Source: Roseofilum capinflatum BLCC-M114 (GTDB taxonomy: Bacteria; Cyanobacteriota; Cyanobacteriia; Cyanobacteriales; Desertifilaceae). From it: a DNA stretch of 64,000 nucleotides. Positions 27,824 through 38,098 of the stretch are shown piece after piece. A model generated the notes under the pieces. That model was given only the letters and a program-made list of their open reading frames with translations. It ran no database searches and was not told the DNA's origin. Made by a program: the position numbers and the translations under genes. Where the stretch lies: assembly GCF_030068505.1 (NCBI RefSeq), contig NZ_JAQOSO010000104.1, forward strand, positions 62,001 through 126,000, written 5' to 3'. How positions within the stretch are numbered: position 1 is the stretch's first letter; every line of letters starts with the position of its first letter.

Positions 27824-30208
27824 TTATATGAAGTTTATACCACCTTCAACTAAAGCGATGGGGTTTGTTGCATTAGCAGCAGTTAATCCTGTTGGGTCTT
27901 CTGCTACTGTTCCTGGTACAAAGTTAGCTCCACTAGCAATCGATACATTATTTACACTGTTGTTATCAATTGCAAACATGCCACCATTAATTCCTCGATT
28001 AAAGGTGTTACCTGTAACTGTCAATGTGTTTGCAACAGGAGTAAACTCACCTGTATCACCAGGAAAACTTGCCCCTCTATAAACTAACGAAGCATGGCCC
28101 GTATTACTAATCCGATTCCCAGAAATGGTATTCGTACCTGCGAAGTTACCATCACGTAACCGAATGCCACCATTAGTTGCCAAACCAGAAGTATTTGCAT
28201 CTGTAATAATATTATCAGAGATGGTGACATTTTCAGTGTTTACATCTCGAGGGAAACCCGATGCAATTTTTATATTATTCGCAAGCTGAATCGCATCTTC
28301 GTTGGTATTAGTAATCCTATTGTTAGAAATCGTTCCCCCCACAATACCACTGAGATTCATCCCTCGACTTCCATTTCCAGGAATAGTCTGAATGTCATTA
28401 TTGTTAATCGTTAGTCCAGTAATATCTAATAGGAATAGTCCATTTCTATTGTCACCTGTCACATCGCGAATCAAGTTATTGGATATCGTCAAGTTTTCTG
28501 TCTGGTTTAACGCTGGATTGGTTTGGGGGAAATTGACGATCGCCGATTCGTTATCCACATCTTCAATGATATTGTTGGTAATTAGCGTGTTATTCCCAGC
28601 ATTTCGGGTATTGATCGCAATTTGGCCGTCTGGGGGGTCAATCAGGAAACCATTAATTTCGACCAGGCCTGTACCTGGGCCTGTAGCATCAAAGGTAATA
28701 GAACCATTACCATTTACTGGGTCTACTAGGTCTCTGATATGTGCTTCTGGATTACGGGTGGCATTTCCAGCCACTCCTACATTAGGGCCTTGCAAACGGA
28801 TCGTGCGGCTAATTGATACAACATCCGGATACTCTCCAGCCGCTACGATAACAATTCCAGGTTCAGCATTGGTCGCTGGGGGAGGCTCATTATTACCACC
28901 AGCCACTTGAATGGCAGGGTTAATCTCCCTAAAGGCGTTGAGACCGACTACCGCTTGATCGCCTTGAGCGCCACCGACTGTATCGTTATCAACATAGTCA
29001 TCATCAACATAAATGGTTTCGTTGTCGTAGATGGTGGCTTGAGCGGCATTATTTGCTGGGTCAACAATATAAAACCCACTTGCCGCTAGAGCTACATCAA
29101 CGGTTCTCGCTCCATCCTCAAAGTCAACATTATCAATAGGAGTCACGGTAATGATTGCTTCTGTTGCACCAGCAGGAATGGTCACACTACCACTAAGAGA
29201 TTGATAATCTGTACCGTTAGTTGCTGTACCGCCAATAGTGTAGTTTACCGTTAGTGCTGCTTCTGTGCTTCCTCCTGCACGGGTAACCCTGAAACTAGCT
29301 GTATTGGTTACATCGCCTTCAAATGCTCTTCCATCTATTAACGCCAGGGTTACTGTAGAAGGGACGGGAGGCGGAACGGGTGTCGGGGTGGGTGTTGGAG
29401 TCGGTGTGGGTGTAGGCGTGGGGGTTGGGGTTCCTCCGGTGATGGGGTTAACTAGGTCTAGGGTAAAGTCATCGGTGGTGAGTTGGCTGGGATTGATACC
29501 GGGCAGCAAGGCCAGATAGTTACCGGTTACTTGGTCTTGAATCATGGTTCCGCTAATGCTGCTGCCATCGGGATAGACGATGGTATCGGCAAAGAAGGAG
29601 AGTTGACTAAACTGTAGCCCTTCTTGCAGGCCAATCAGGTCTCCTCCATCAGCAAAATCGACAATAATATCAGCATCTACTTTTTGCGGGCCGCCTGTAG
29701 TGGGGTTTTGGCCGGCTACACTTTTATTGGAGAGAACAAATATATCACGACCGGCTCCCCCTGTGACGGTATCGGGGCCGAGGTCGCCAAATAAGGTGTC
29801 GTTTCCTAGGTCTCCAAAGAGGGAGTCTGCACCTTGCCCTCCATAGAGGGTATCTTGGTCTTGTCCTCCATAGAGGATATCGTTACCCATACCTCCCAGG
29901 AGTTGGTCGTTGCCTTGGTTGCCTAACAGGGAATCATTCCCTAGGTCTCCAGATACATAGTCATCTCCTAAATCTCCGAGGAGGGTGTCATCGTCTTGTC
30001 CGCCGAAGAGGGTGTCATTATCCATTCCCCCTCGGAGGCTATCATTACCGGTGTTACCGGAGAGGAAATCGTTTTGTTGGTTCCCCGATAGGAAGTCGCC
30101 TGATTCTCGACCTTCGAGAAAATCACCGCCTTCTAAGCCAAATATATTGTCGGAACCGGGTGTTCCCACTAAGATATCGTTACCAGGAGTTCCAAAGATT
30201 GTTGACAT
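27824..30208 (-). CDS. RTX / Calx-beta / beta-helix exported protein
   Basis: 794 residues. The N-terminal part (about 1-165) carries RTX-type Ca-binding nonapeptides (GNDILVG, GNDSLLGNQGNDQLLGG). There is no Sec signal peptide, and RTX proteins usually leave by a type I secretion system. Next come a beta-rich segment (about 168-255), a TP-rich linker (260-280), and a Calx-beta domain (about 285-395, with RAFEGDVTNTASFRVTRAG and VNYTIGGTATNGTDY). Then a right-handed parallel beta-helix region (about 400-794) with many NNTI/NNxI turns, as in pectate-lyase/NosD folds. Probably a large cell-surface or secreted carbohydrate-binding or -cleaving protein; no catalytic residues were identified. Confidence 0.88.
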   Translation of the reverse strand: MSTIFGTPGNDILVGTPGSDNIFGLEGGDFLEGRESGDFLSGNQQNDFLSGNTGNDSLRGGMDNDTLFGGQDDDTLLGDLGDDYVSGDLGNDSLLGNQGNDQLLGGMGNDILYGGQDQDTLYGGQGADSLFGDLGNDTLFGDLGPDTVTGGAGRDIFVLSNKSVAGQNPTTGGPQKVDADIIVDFADGGDLIGLQEGLQFSQLSFFADTIVYPDGSSISGTMIQDQVTGNYLALLPGINPSQLTTDDFTLDLVNPITGGTPTPTPTPTPTPTPTPTPVPPPVPSTVTLALIDGRAFEGDVTNTASFRVTRAGGSTEAALTVNYTIGGTATNGTDYQSLSGSVTIPAGATEAIITVTPIDNVDFEDGARTVDVALAASGFYIVDPANNAAQATIYDNETIYVDDDYVDNDTVGGAQGDQAVVGLNAFREINPAIQVAGGNNEPPPATNAEPGIVIVAAGEYPDVVSISRTIRLQGPNVGVAGNATRNPEAHIRDLVDPVNGNGSITFDATGPGTGLVEINGFLIDPPDGQIAINTRNAGNNTLITNNIIEDVDNESAIVNFPQTNPALNQTENLTISNNLIRDVTGDNRNGLFLLDITGLTINNNDIQTIPGNGSRGMNLSGIVGGTISNNRITNTNEDAIQLANNIKIASGFPRDVNTENVTISDNIITDANTSGLATNGGIRLRDGNFAGTNTISGNRISNTGHASLVYRGASFPGDTGEFTPVANTLTVTGNTFNRGINGGMFAIDNNSVNNVSIASGANFVPGTVAEDPTGLTAANATNPIALVEGGINFI

Positions 30209-30477
30209 TTGTTCACTACCTCACCGTTAGGACTTGTTTATTTTAGATGACAACTCCCAGAAAACCTAGGGGAGCGCTATGACCTGATTCCTAATTGTAT
30301 GCTGGGTTCTCCCCCATCAACACAAAATTTTTGCGGGTTTCCGGAAAACTGCTGATTTTTTGGGCTTTTGGGGGACGATCGCCGTTAGGTCAGAAAGAAT
30401 GGTCGATGTTTCTGGGTCACAAGATAGCAGGTTTATGCTAATTTTCAAAGCGATCGCGATTTAATGGGGTTTTTCTG

Positions 30478-31395
30478 ATGGTGGTTAAGTTGGGCTATCT
30501 GTGGAGTGAGGTACAGTTGGGGTTGCGCCGTGGGGGATGGATGAATTGGGCGGCCATTAGTACGGTGACGGTGTTGTTATTTTTGTTTGGCTTGAGCTGG
30601 CAGGTGGCTTGGCAGTTGGAGGGTTTAGCCAATCAGTTTGGCAGTCAGTTGGAGGTTTCGGTATATTTAGATGCAGGCTGGAGCGCCAAGCCTCTGGTGG
30701 CTCAGGTGGCAGATCTGCCCGGAGTGGTGCAGGTGGAGGACATTGCCAAGGAGGAGGCTTGGATGGATTTGTTGACGGAGTTGGGGTTAAACTCCCCAGA
30801 TGCGGCGACCGAGATTTTACCGACCAATCCTCTGGTGGATGAGTTGAGAGTAAAAGCGGAGTCTCCGGAGGCGCTCCGGGGTTTAGTACCCCAGTTAGAG
30901 CAGTTGTCAGGGGTGGATGAGGTAATTTACGGAGAAGCAGCGTTAGAGATGCTCTCGACCATTAACCGGGGGTTGCGGATTTTGAGCTTGGGGGTAACCA
31001 TGGTGTTAATGGTGAGTGCGATCGCCGTCATGACCACCACCATTGAGTTAATTGTGGTCTCCCGTCGCCGAGAAATCGAGATTATGCACTTGGTTGGCGC
31101 TTCTCATTGGTGGATTCGCCTCCCATTTATGATCCAAGGGGTGATTCTCGGCAGTGTTGGGGGGGCGATCGCCTGGAGCATCGTTCAAGGGTTTGAGCAA
31201 GTCTCATTAAAGTTCTTGACCCAAGAATTATCCCTTATCCCCCTACTCTCTCACCTCCAGGACTCCTATTGGACGATCTATACCGATACCACAACCTTAT
31301 TTTTCCTCCTCCTGGTGTTTGGCGCATTAGTAGGCGGTTTAGGAGGATGGTTGGGACTGCGCCGAGTCTCAGCCCTTCGCACTGGTAATGGGTAA
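30478..31395 (+). CDS. ftsX: cell-division protein FtsX
   Basis: 305 residues with the FtsX plan: a short cytoplasmic start, a first membrane helix (about 20-38), an extracytoplasmic domain (about 40-165, VSVYLDAGWSAKP, PLVDELRVKAESPEALRGLV), then three helices within about 175-300. FtsX partners the ABC ATPase FtsE to control peptidoglycan hydrolysis at division. No ftsE lies near it in this window. Confidence 0.92.
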   Translation: MVVKLGYLWSEVQLGLRRGGWMNWAAISTVTVLLFLFGLSWQVAWQLEGLANQFGSQLEVSVYLDAGWSAKPLVAQVADLPGVVQVEDIAKEEAWMDLLTELGLNSPDAATEILPTNPLVDELRVKAESPEALRGLVPQLEQLSGVDEVIYGEAALEMLSTINRGLRILSLGVTMVLMVSAIAVMTTTIELIVVSRRREIEIMHLVGASHWWIRLPFMIQGVILGSVGGAIAWSIVQGFEQVSLKFLTQELSLIPLLSHLQDSYWTIYTDTTTLFFLLLVFGALVGGLGGWLGLRRVSALRTGNG

Positions 31396-31445
31396 TGGGA
31401 AAGCACTGTATAGTTAATTTAATTTGGGTAATCTCAAATCCTTAA

Positions 31446-33977
31446 CTACTTTGTCGTCATGGTATGCACTCCATCCCAAGATTCTGGAGGAGGATTATCT
31501 AAATACACCTGAGCGCGTTCGATGTGAATATTAATGGCTTTATCCATCGTATCAAGCGTTTGCGCTTTCTCGAAATAGTGGATGGCTTGGCTAAAGTCTC
31601 GATGGATATACGCAGAACGTCCTAAATGGTATAGCTCCAGTAGCTCTTGCTGCTGGGAGTCGAGAGCCACTTGTTTATCGCCAATGACTTGATAGATACT
31701 GACGGCTTCATTTTTACCTTTAACTCGGATTTTATCCAGTTCTCTGACCCAAAGGCGATCGCCGCACAACTTATAAGTATTCTCGCTAATAATAATATCA
31801 CAGCCATACTCCTTGGTCACCCCTTCCAGGCGAGCGCTCAAATTCACCCCATCCCCAATCACCGTATAATCCATCCGCTTACGAGAGCCAATATTTCCCG
31901 ATACCACTTCCCCAGAACTAATCCCAATCCCAATGCGAATATGGGGTTGATTTTCCATAAATCGACTTTGATTAAAAATTGCTAATCTGCGGCGCATATC
32001 TAAAGCCGATTTCACCGCCATCCAAGGATGATTGGATAAGGGAAGAGGTGCGCCAAACACTGCCATCAAAGCATCACCAATAAACTTATCCAAAGTTCCC
32101 TTACAATTAAACACCGCCTCGACCATGGTTTCAAAATACTGATTGAGTAACGTCACCACCTCCTGAGCGCCTAAATTCTCCGTCAGCGTTGTATATCCGC
32201 GAATATCCGAAAACAAAATCGTCACATCTTTTCGTTCTCCAATCATCAACGAATCATTATCCAACGCCATCACCTGATCCACCACATCCGGATTCATATA
32301 GCGATACATCGTGGTCTTCATGCGCTTCTCTTGACTAATATCTTCTAACACCACTAATCCCCCCCTCACTTCGCCACTCGGATTGGTCAAAGGATTAACC
32401 GTTAAATTAATGCTCCGCTCTACCTTACCCACATCTTTAGCGGAAATCTTGCCTTCCTGGGGATCGTTCCAAGGAATAAACCAATCTGGATCGTTTACAT
32501 CAATAATAGCTAAATTAAAACATCTTTTATCGCCCTGTAAAGGATAAATTCCCACCTTTAATCCTTGCTCAGGGATATATTGTTTTGTGCCATTTTGTAA
32601 GCTGTCTTCAATTCGCATTTTTAAGTTTTCAATCGGGACAACTTCCCAAACTTTTCGTCCAATCAACTTAGACTCCCAAAGCTGAATTTGATGCCGATTT
32701 TCTTCCGAATTCCAATAACAACCCAATAATTCTAAAGCCGCTTCATTCAGGGTCACAATGCGCCCTTGCATGTCCGTAGAAACTACTGCATCAGACAAAC
32801 TCTCTAAAATATCTTTTTGATATTGTTTTTCTAACAGCACACTTTCAAACAGTTGGGCATTTTCCAGAGCCATACCCGCCTGAATATTAAAAGCGTGCAT
32901 AAACTCTTCATCAGAGCTAGTAAAACTGCCTTGCTCTTTATTAATCAGTTGGGTCACCCCAATCAGTTTTTTTTCCGAATTAAACACCGGCATACATAAA
33001 ATATTGCGAGTATGATAGCCCGATCGCTTATCTGTACTCGGATCAAATCGGGGGTCTTCATAGGCATTGGGAATATTCAGCAGTTCTCCCGTCGAAGCCA
33101 CATAACCCGCAATCCCCTTATTGGTGGGAATCCGGATTTCTAGGGGAGTTTTGCCATCAGCCTTAGCAATTTTTGTCCACAGTTCTTGATTTTCTTTGCT
33201 GAGTAAAAATAAGGTACTGCGGTCAGCCTTCATCAAATCTCGCGCTTGTTCCATCACGGATCTTAAGGTTAATTCCACATCCAAGCTCTGACCCAGGGTT
33301 TGAGTCGCTTTTAACAGGGCTTCAGCTCCCCGTTGATTGCGAGCAGCCATATAGAAGGATTGGCACGTTTCCAAGATAATGCCAATTGACCCTGAGAAAT
33401 CTTTAAACGTTTCTTCGTCCTCAGCCGAAAAGGGGAGTCCTCCCCCTTTATTGGAGAGTTGCACGACAGCGACGACTTGCCCTTTGCTACTGAGGATGGG
33501 CATACAGAGGAGGCTTTTGGTCTGATAATTGGTTTGTTTATCGAGTTCCGGTTGAAAGAGGGGATGACTGGGGGCATCTTCCACATTAAGGCATTCTCCC
33601 GTGATGGCCACATGGCCCGCCATACCCACATGGAGGGGAAAGCGAATTTCAATCGGCTTTTCGGCATCGGGTTGATTAATTTTTGACCATAACTGACCCT
33701 TATCTTCATTGACCAAGAAAATCAGGGTGCGATCGGCTTGTAAAATTTGCCCAATTTTCAGGGTGAGGGCATCGAGGATCTGTTCCAACATGGCTTCTAG
33801 GGCTTCATTGTTGATCAACTCGATCGCCCTTAAAAACTGCTGAAATTCAGCCGTGATAAAATCGAGTAAACAAATAAACTCTTTCACCGGAAGGTCTTTC
33901 ACCCTTGCGGTTAAGGCCCCCATCATATTCACTTGGGCAAGAGTAGCCAGAACGCTGCCAGTGTTGGGTAAGGTCAT
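31446..33977 (-). CDS. GAF-GAF-PAS class III adenylate cyclase
   Basis: 843 residues. Two GAF domains (about 55-205 and 220-380; internal repeats such as LLCMPILSSKGQVVAVVQLS and ILCMPVFNSEKKLIGVTQLI), a PAS-like section (about 385-560), then a class III cyclase domain (about 585-760). Catalytic features: ILFSDIRGYTTLTE and GDALMAVFGAP for the metal aspartates, TLDKFIGDALM with the base-selecting Lys, and YTVIGDGVNLSARLE with the second selector Asp, matching adenylate rather than guanylate cyclases. The last 60 residues include a TPR-like helix pair. Cyanobacterial relatives are allosterically regulated by cAMP or bicarbonate; the ligand here is unknown. Confidence 0.9.
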   Translation of the reverse strand: MTLPNTGSVLATLAQVNMMGALTARVKDLPVKEFICLLDFITAEFQQFLRAIELINNEALEAMLEQILDALTLKIGQILQADRTLIFLVNEDKGQLWSKINQPDAEKPIEIRFPLHVGMAGHVAITGECLNVEDAPSHPLFQPELDKQTNYQTKSLLCMPILSSKGQVVAVVQLSNKGGGLPFSAEDEETFKDFSGSIGIILETCQSFYMAARNQRGAEALLKATQTLGQSLDVELTLRSVMEQARDLMKADRSTLFLLSKENQELWTKIAKADGKTPLEIRIPTNKGIAGYVASTGELLNIPNAYEDPRFDPSTDKRSGYHTRNILCMPVFNSEKKLIGVTQLINKEQGSFTSSDEEFMHAFNIQAGMALENAQLFESVLLEKQYQKDILESLSDAVVSTDMQGRIVTLNEAALELLGCYWNSEENRHQIQLWESKLIGRKVWEVVPIENLKMRIEDSLQNGTKQYIPEQGLKVGIYPLQGDKRCFNLAIIDVNDPDWFIPWNDPQEGKISAKDVGKVERSINLTVNPLTNPSGEVRGGLVVLEDISQEKRMKTTMYRYMNPDVVDQVMALDNDSLMIGERKDVTILFSDIRGYTTLTENLGAQEVVTLLNQYFETMVEAVFNCKGTLDKFIGDALMAVFGAPLPLSNHPWMAVKSALDMRRRLAIFNQSRFMENQPHIRIGIGISSGEVVSGNIGSRKRMDYTVIGDGVNLSARLEGVTKEYGCDIIISENTYKLCGDRLWVRELDKIRVKGKNEAVSIYQVIGDKQVALDSQQQELLELYHLGRSAYIHRDFSQAIHYFEKAQTLDTMDKAINIHIERAQVYLDNPPPESWDGVHTMTTK

Positions 33978-34094
33978 AGGAATGCCAAGCTACGGGATCT
34001 AACTTCTTATTGTATGTTAACTAGATTTGCTACTCCTGATATCCCCCCTCCTGGGATATTGATTTGAGAGTATTGTATATCACATTACTCAAGC

Positions 34095-35996
34095 TTAACC
34101 TTGCACTGGCTTAACCGGGAGTATTACCCGTGCTTCTGTCCCTTGTCCCTTCTGGGAGAAGAGCCGAATATCTCCGTTATGCTGTTGAATAATTTGATAA
34201 CTAATTGACAATCCTAAGCCGGTTCCCGAACCTACAGGCTTAGTGGTGAAAAAGGGATCGAAAATTTGAGCTTGAATCTCTTCAGGAATGCCTGTGCCAT
34301 TGTCGGTAATGGTGATTTGTACTTGGTAGTCATTTAAGCAAAAAGTGGACAAAATCAAATGGGGATGCTCAATCTCTGGATGTTCTTGGAGGGCATCGAT
34401 CGCATTGGCGATCAAATTCATCCAGACTTGATTGAGTTGGGCGGGATAACATTCAATCTGGGGTAAAGGCTGATAGTGCTTGGTGACCCTAATTCCCGAT
34501 CTGAGACGATGTTCTAGCATTACGAGGGTACTTTCTAGACCTTCATGAAGATCGACGGTTTTTAATTCAGCTTCATCTAAGCGGGAGAAGTTTCTTAGGG
34601 AAATGACGAGGTTTTTGATCCGTTCTGAGCCTTGTTTCATGGAACCGATCATTTGGGGTAAATCTTGCTCTAGAAACTGTAAATCAATGCGATCGATGTA
34701 GGTGGAAATTTCTGCATCAGGCTGTGGATAATGTTGTTGATACAGATGCAAGAGTTCTAATAAATCTTGGGTATAGGTTTCGGTATGGCGTAGGTTGCCA
34801 TAAATAAAATTCACGGGATTATTAATTTCATGGGCGAGTCCAGCAACCATCTGACCTAAGCTAGACATTTTTTCTGTTTGAATCAGTTGAGCTTGGGTGT
34901 TTTGCAGTTGGGATAAGGTTTGGTTCAGTTGTTGATTTTTCGATCTCAGGTGAGTTTCCGATCGTTGTAGTTCTTGAGCTATCTGTTGGCGTTGGATAAT
35001 TTCGGTGTTGAGGGTTTGGTTGGTTTCTTCTAAATGATAGTAGGTATGAATATAATCCAGGATAAGTCCAGCCAGGGGCACTAAGTAGGCAATGATTTTT
35101 AGAAAGTGAGCGATATTAAAGTGGTTATCAAATAGGGCTGTAGACCCAAAGGCCATGTGCAGTTGGGTGGCAACATTGGGTAAGGTGCTGATAATGAGGG
35201 CGTGGGAAAATAGGCTGGGATATTTCTGGTAGAATCGGGGATAAATCCAGAAACCACCGAGTAGGAATAGGATCAGAGGAATGACATCCCAGGGCCGGGT
35301 GAAGAGAGTGCCAGGAAACATGGTTTCTGGGAGGGTGCTGCTGGTGGCACAGAGATAGATGATTTGGTAGGCAATGAGACCAAAGACTAGGCTAATGGCA
35401 ATGACCACATGAAATTTATGTTTCCAGCGTTTAGCGTTGGGGAGGAGTAAGAGGCTGACTCCGGCTAAGGTAATGATGACATTAAATAGTCGGCAAATGG
35501 CCCAGGTGAAGGGGATCAGGTTGTGGTTGTCTGCAACGGCTGAAATTAGGCGATCGGCGGCTAGGGTATGGAAGGCATCCATGACTCCAGCGAAGAAGAG
35601 AGCGATCCCTAGGATAGGGGTGGTTACGTCTTGTTGAATTTTGAAGTGGGCGAAGGCAAGAACGACGGTGAATAGGGCGGTGCAAAAGGCGCTCCATTCT
35701 AGAAGGGTATGGGTAAAACTGCCGGATAGGGTTTGGTGTAGGGTGTCGCTGAGTTGGTTGGAGGTGAGATCGGGGAGGGTTTCTAGGTCAAGTTTGAGGG
35801 CGTAAGTGCCAAAATCTACTCCCATCAGGTTGAGGGTAATGGGGAGTAGACAAATACCGAGTATGGCGATCGCCAGTTGACGCGGTAAATGTAAAGGTTG
35901 TTCTGAGGTTTTGCTCGGTAGGATCGGGGTATGCGATCCCCAGAGGAGCTGGAAAAATTGGCTAAGGGAATGAATGAGGTAGTCAGTTTTAATCAA
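34095..35996 (-). CDS. MASE3-type histidine kinase
   Basis: 633 residues. The N-terminal third has seven or so membrane segments of the MASE3 type (FFAGVMDAFHTLAADRL, with the conserved His-Thr). Then a coiled linker (about 315-375), a HisKA box GLAHEINNPVNFIYGN (catalytic His about 390), and a HATPase_c domain with TDNGTGIPEEI and GSGTGLGLSIS. A TTG at 35996 is the only plausible start. No response regulator is adjacent, so its partner is elsewhere. Confidence 0.88.
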   Translation of the reverse strand: MIKTDYLIHSLSQFFQLLWGSHTPILPSKTSEQPLHLPRQLAIAILGICLLPITLNLMGVDFGTYALKLDLETLPDLTSNQLSDTLHQTLSGSFTHTLLEWSAFCTALFTVVLAFAHFKIQQDVTTPILGIALFFAGVMDAFHTLAADRLISAVADNHNLIPFTWAICRLFNVIITLAGVSLLLLPNAKRWKHKFHVVIAISLVFGLIAYQIIYLCATSSTLPETMFPGTLFTRPWDVIPLILFLLGGFWIYPRFYQKYPSLFSHALIISTLPNVATQLHMAFGSTALFDNHFNIAHFLKIIAYLVPLAGLILDYIHTYYHLEETNQTLNTEIIQRQQIAQELQRSETHLRSKNQQLNQTLSQLQNTQAQLIQTEKMSSLGQMVAGLAHEINNPVNFIYGNLRHTETYTQDLLELLHLYQQHYPQPDAEISTYIDRIDLQFLEQDLPQMIGSMKQGSERIKNLVISLRNFSRLDEAELKTVDLHEGLESTLVMLEHRLRSGIRVTKHYQPLPQIECYPAQLNQVWMNLIANAIDALQEHPEIEHPHLILSTFCLNDYQVQITITDNGTGIPEEIQAQIFDPFFTTKPVGSGTGLGLSISYQIIQQHNGDIRLFSQKGQGTEARVILPVKPVQG

Positions 35997-36331
35997 GATT
36001 TTAGCCTATCCTTGGGTAATAACAGGAACGTTGGAGCGGTCTGGTCTTTGATGATGCATCCCGGTTTCTGCTCCCATGTATGATTGGTGTGTCACATGAA
36101 ATTACAGGAAATCCTGACATTTGTCAAAGAGATCTACCTGTAGAGACTTGACAGTTGATCGTGATTCAGTGTAAGGACTCTTTCCCAGATGAAGAGGTTA
36201 GATCTCTTATGGGCTTCAGAAAAATTAGATTGACATTCTAGTTTACAAAAAAGATTGAGGGCGATGGAGTAGCTAGAATTACGAAATCTGAGGGGAAATT
36301 TGAAGAAGGACTTAAGTATGGGGGCGATCGC
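35997..36331. other. empty intergenic stretch
   Basis: 335 bases with no open frame that I would support and no obvious repeat or hairpin. It lies between the kinase start (leftward) and the DUF1400 gene end (also leftward), and probably holds the kinase promoter. Confidence 0.5.
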
Positions 36332-36856
36332 TTATTTGAACACATCAATCAAAATTTGGGCGGGTTTGGCAAATCGACTCAGTTGGTCGTAAGCTTCCAT
36401 GAGGCGCTCTCCTTCCACTTCTACGTCCGGTGTGGGGTAGTTTTGCATCGTTTCGAGTAAGGTAATTTCTCCATCGTCGCTGGCGGATAAAATCAAGGCA
36501 GCGCGGAGGGCTTGAGTATTGGAGTTCTGGGAGGGAGGATGGACAATTTCCCCGACTCGATCTAAGACTTTGCGGCCGATGATGCTGTTTAAAACTCTAT
36601 CGAGAAATAAAATATCCACGGCAATGGGAGCGGTTAGCATAGTACGCAACTCTTCCGGGTTTTGTCCTAGGGTTTGTAGGTTGCGTTTGAGAGCGGGGGT
36701 CATTTCTCCGGTTTCGGCAAACGTGGTGAGTTCTGCAACGGAGAGCGATCGCCGAAAGACGGAATATTTAAACACGACGCGCTCTGCACTCCAACTGGGA
36801 AGGGAGATTAGGGGAGAGAAGAGGGCGATCGCTAAAAGGGAGATCCAGGGTTTCAT
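36332..36856 (-). CDS. DUF1400-like exported protein
   Basis: 174 residues with an N-terminal signal peptide (about 1-24, ISLLAIALFSPLISLPSWSA) and a domain resembling DUF1400, a cyanobacterial domain normally at the N-terminus of alpha/beta hydrolases (FKYSVFRRSLSVAELTTFAE, LLETMQNYPTPDVEVEGERL). The hydrolase part is absent here; the protein ends at IDVFK. It is a stand-alone exported member of the family or a shortened one. Confidence 0.75.
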   Translation of the reverse strand: MKPWISLLAIALFSPLISLPSWSAERVVFKYSVFRRSLSVAELTTFAETGEMTPALKRNLQTLGQNPEELRTMLTAPIAVDILFLDRVLNSIIGRKVLDRVGEIVHPPSQNSNTQALRAALILSASDDGEITLLETMQNYPTPDVEVEGERLMEAYDQLSRFAKPAQILIDVFK

Positions 36857-36931
36857 AGAAAAAAGGATTAAAATCTTAGGTATTCAGGACAGATCCAGCC
36901 TGACGTTAGTTTCTTTATTCGATCGTTAACC

Positions 36932-37375
36932 TCATTTTTTCAGAAACAAAATCGCCCCGGCAAGAACCAGTCCCACCCCCAAATAACGGGATAGGGTCAT
37001 TGGACGGGGGTCAAGTCCGATGCCGTAGGTATCTAAGAGGGAACCGAGGGCGAATTGCACTGCTAAACTTAAGGAAAAGGTGGCCAATAACCCCACCTGG
37101 GAGACGCAATAAGCAATTCCCCCCACGATGACTAAACCACAGATTCCCGGCACAATGGCATAGCCGGGTAAGAGGCCATAGTTACTCCAGGTATAGCCTG
37201 CAAATAGGGTACGCAAGAGAGCGATCGCTAAAATCAGCAACCCCCCACCCCCATAGGTGATTACAATATTATCAAACACACCTAACTTTTGTTCTAAAAT
37301 GCCCATCGCTTGAGCTTGCACCGTTACCGAAATACCTACAGCAGCGACGACTAATAGAGTGATAAATTGGGTCAT
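36932..37375 (-). CDS. YdcZ/DUF606-type small DMT transporter
   Basis: 147 residues with four or five membrane helices (LLVVAAVGISVTVQAQAMG, LLILAIALLRTLF, GLVIVGGIAYCVSQVGLLAT, GVGLVLAGAILFLKK). Length and order fit the half-size DUF606/YdcZ family of the drug/metabolite transporter superfamily. Substrate unknown. It follows the glyoxalase-like gene by about 24 bases on the same strand. Confidence 0.8.
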   Translation of the reverse strand: MTQFITLLVVAAVGISVTVQAQAMGILEQKLGVFDNIVITYGGGGLLILAIALLRTLFAGYTWSNYGLLPGYAIVPGICGLVIVGGIAYCVSQVGLLATFSLSLAVQFALGSLLDTYGIGLDPRPMTLSRYLGVGLVLAGAILFLKK

Positions 37376-37399
37376 GATTCTCTGAAAAGTTGGGCGGGA

Positions 37400-37987
37400 T
37401 TAACTAGAAATTTCCGTGATTTCAATCACCCGCTCTTGCAGGTCTTTGACTAAAAAGTTCAAGGGTTTATTGCGGCGAATTTTATTTTTCACCCCTCGCA
37501 ATTGTACCCGCATTAACACCTGTTCGAGACAATCATGATCGAAACAAACATGGCGCTGGCGGTTATTGTGGCCCAAACTTGCCCCGGAAATCACATGCAG
37601 TTGGGCATTTTTCTTTAATTGATACCAAAGTCCTTCTGGGACTTCTTTTTGCACCGTTTGCGTTATTCCTGGAGACAGATAGAGGGGATCTAAGCCAGTC
37701 GTTCCCAAGGTTTGCTCATAATTATAATAATAATGAAGGGGTACATCAGCTTCGGGTAATTGCAGTACATCCTCGTATAATCCTCTAGCAATCTCTAAAT
37801 CAGATACCATAATCGTATAAACTTTAGGGGCACTACTGAGGAACATCCACATGGCTCCAGCATAGGCCATGAGCAACATTACCATAATTCCCTGGGTCGA
37901 AAAGAGGGAATCAATAGGTAAGAATGAAAACAGGGAACCGAGTACAGGAATCTGCAAACCTGGGATTAATTGTGTTTCTAAGACCAT
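37400..37987 (-). CDS. membrane-anchored glyoxalase-like protein
   Basis: 195 residues. A hydrophobic helix at about 33-52 is followed by a glyoxalase/VOC-like domain: APKVYTIMVSDLEIARGLYE and the C-terminal RHVCFDHDCLEQVLMRV, then LNFLVKDLQERVIEITE. It lacks a confident full set of metal ligands, so function is open. It is transcribed with the DMT gene. Confidence 0.68.
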   Translation of the reverse strand: MVLETQLIPGLQIPVLGSLFSFLPIDSLFSTQGIMVMLLMAYAGAMWMFLSSAPKVYTIMVSDLEIARGLYEDVLQLPEADVPLHYYYNYEQTLGTTGLDPLYLSPGITQTVQKEVPEGLWYQLKKNAQLHVISGASLGHNNRQRHVCFDHDCLEQVLMRVQLRGVKNKIRRNKPLNFLVKDLQERVIEITEISS

Positions 37988-38098
37988 GGACTCAAAATCA
38001 GGGCAATGTTATTTAAGAATAATGGCATCAAGGGGAAGCTATCCCACTTGTGCCCATTATTCTAGCAACTTTGGGCTAAATCGGAAGAGGAGTCAACG

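Noticed and set aside
29265-29519. Gly-Val-repeat frame opposite the RTX protein
   Set aside because: A translation of the reverse of the Pro/Thr linker, so an artefact of low-complexity DNA.
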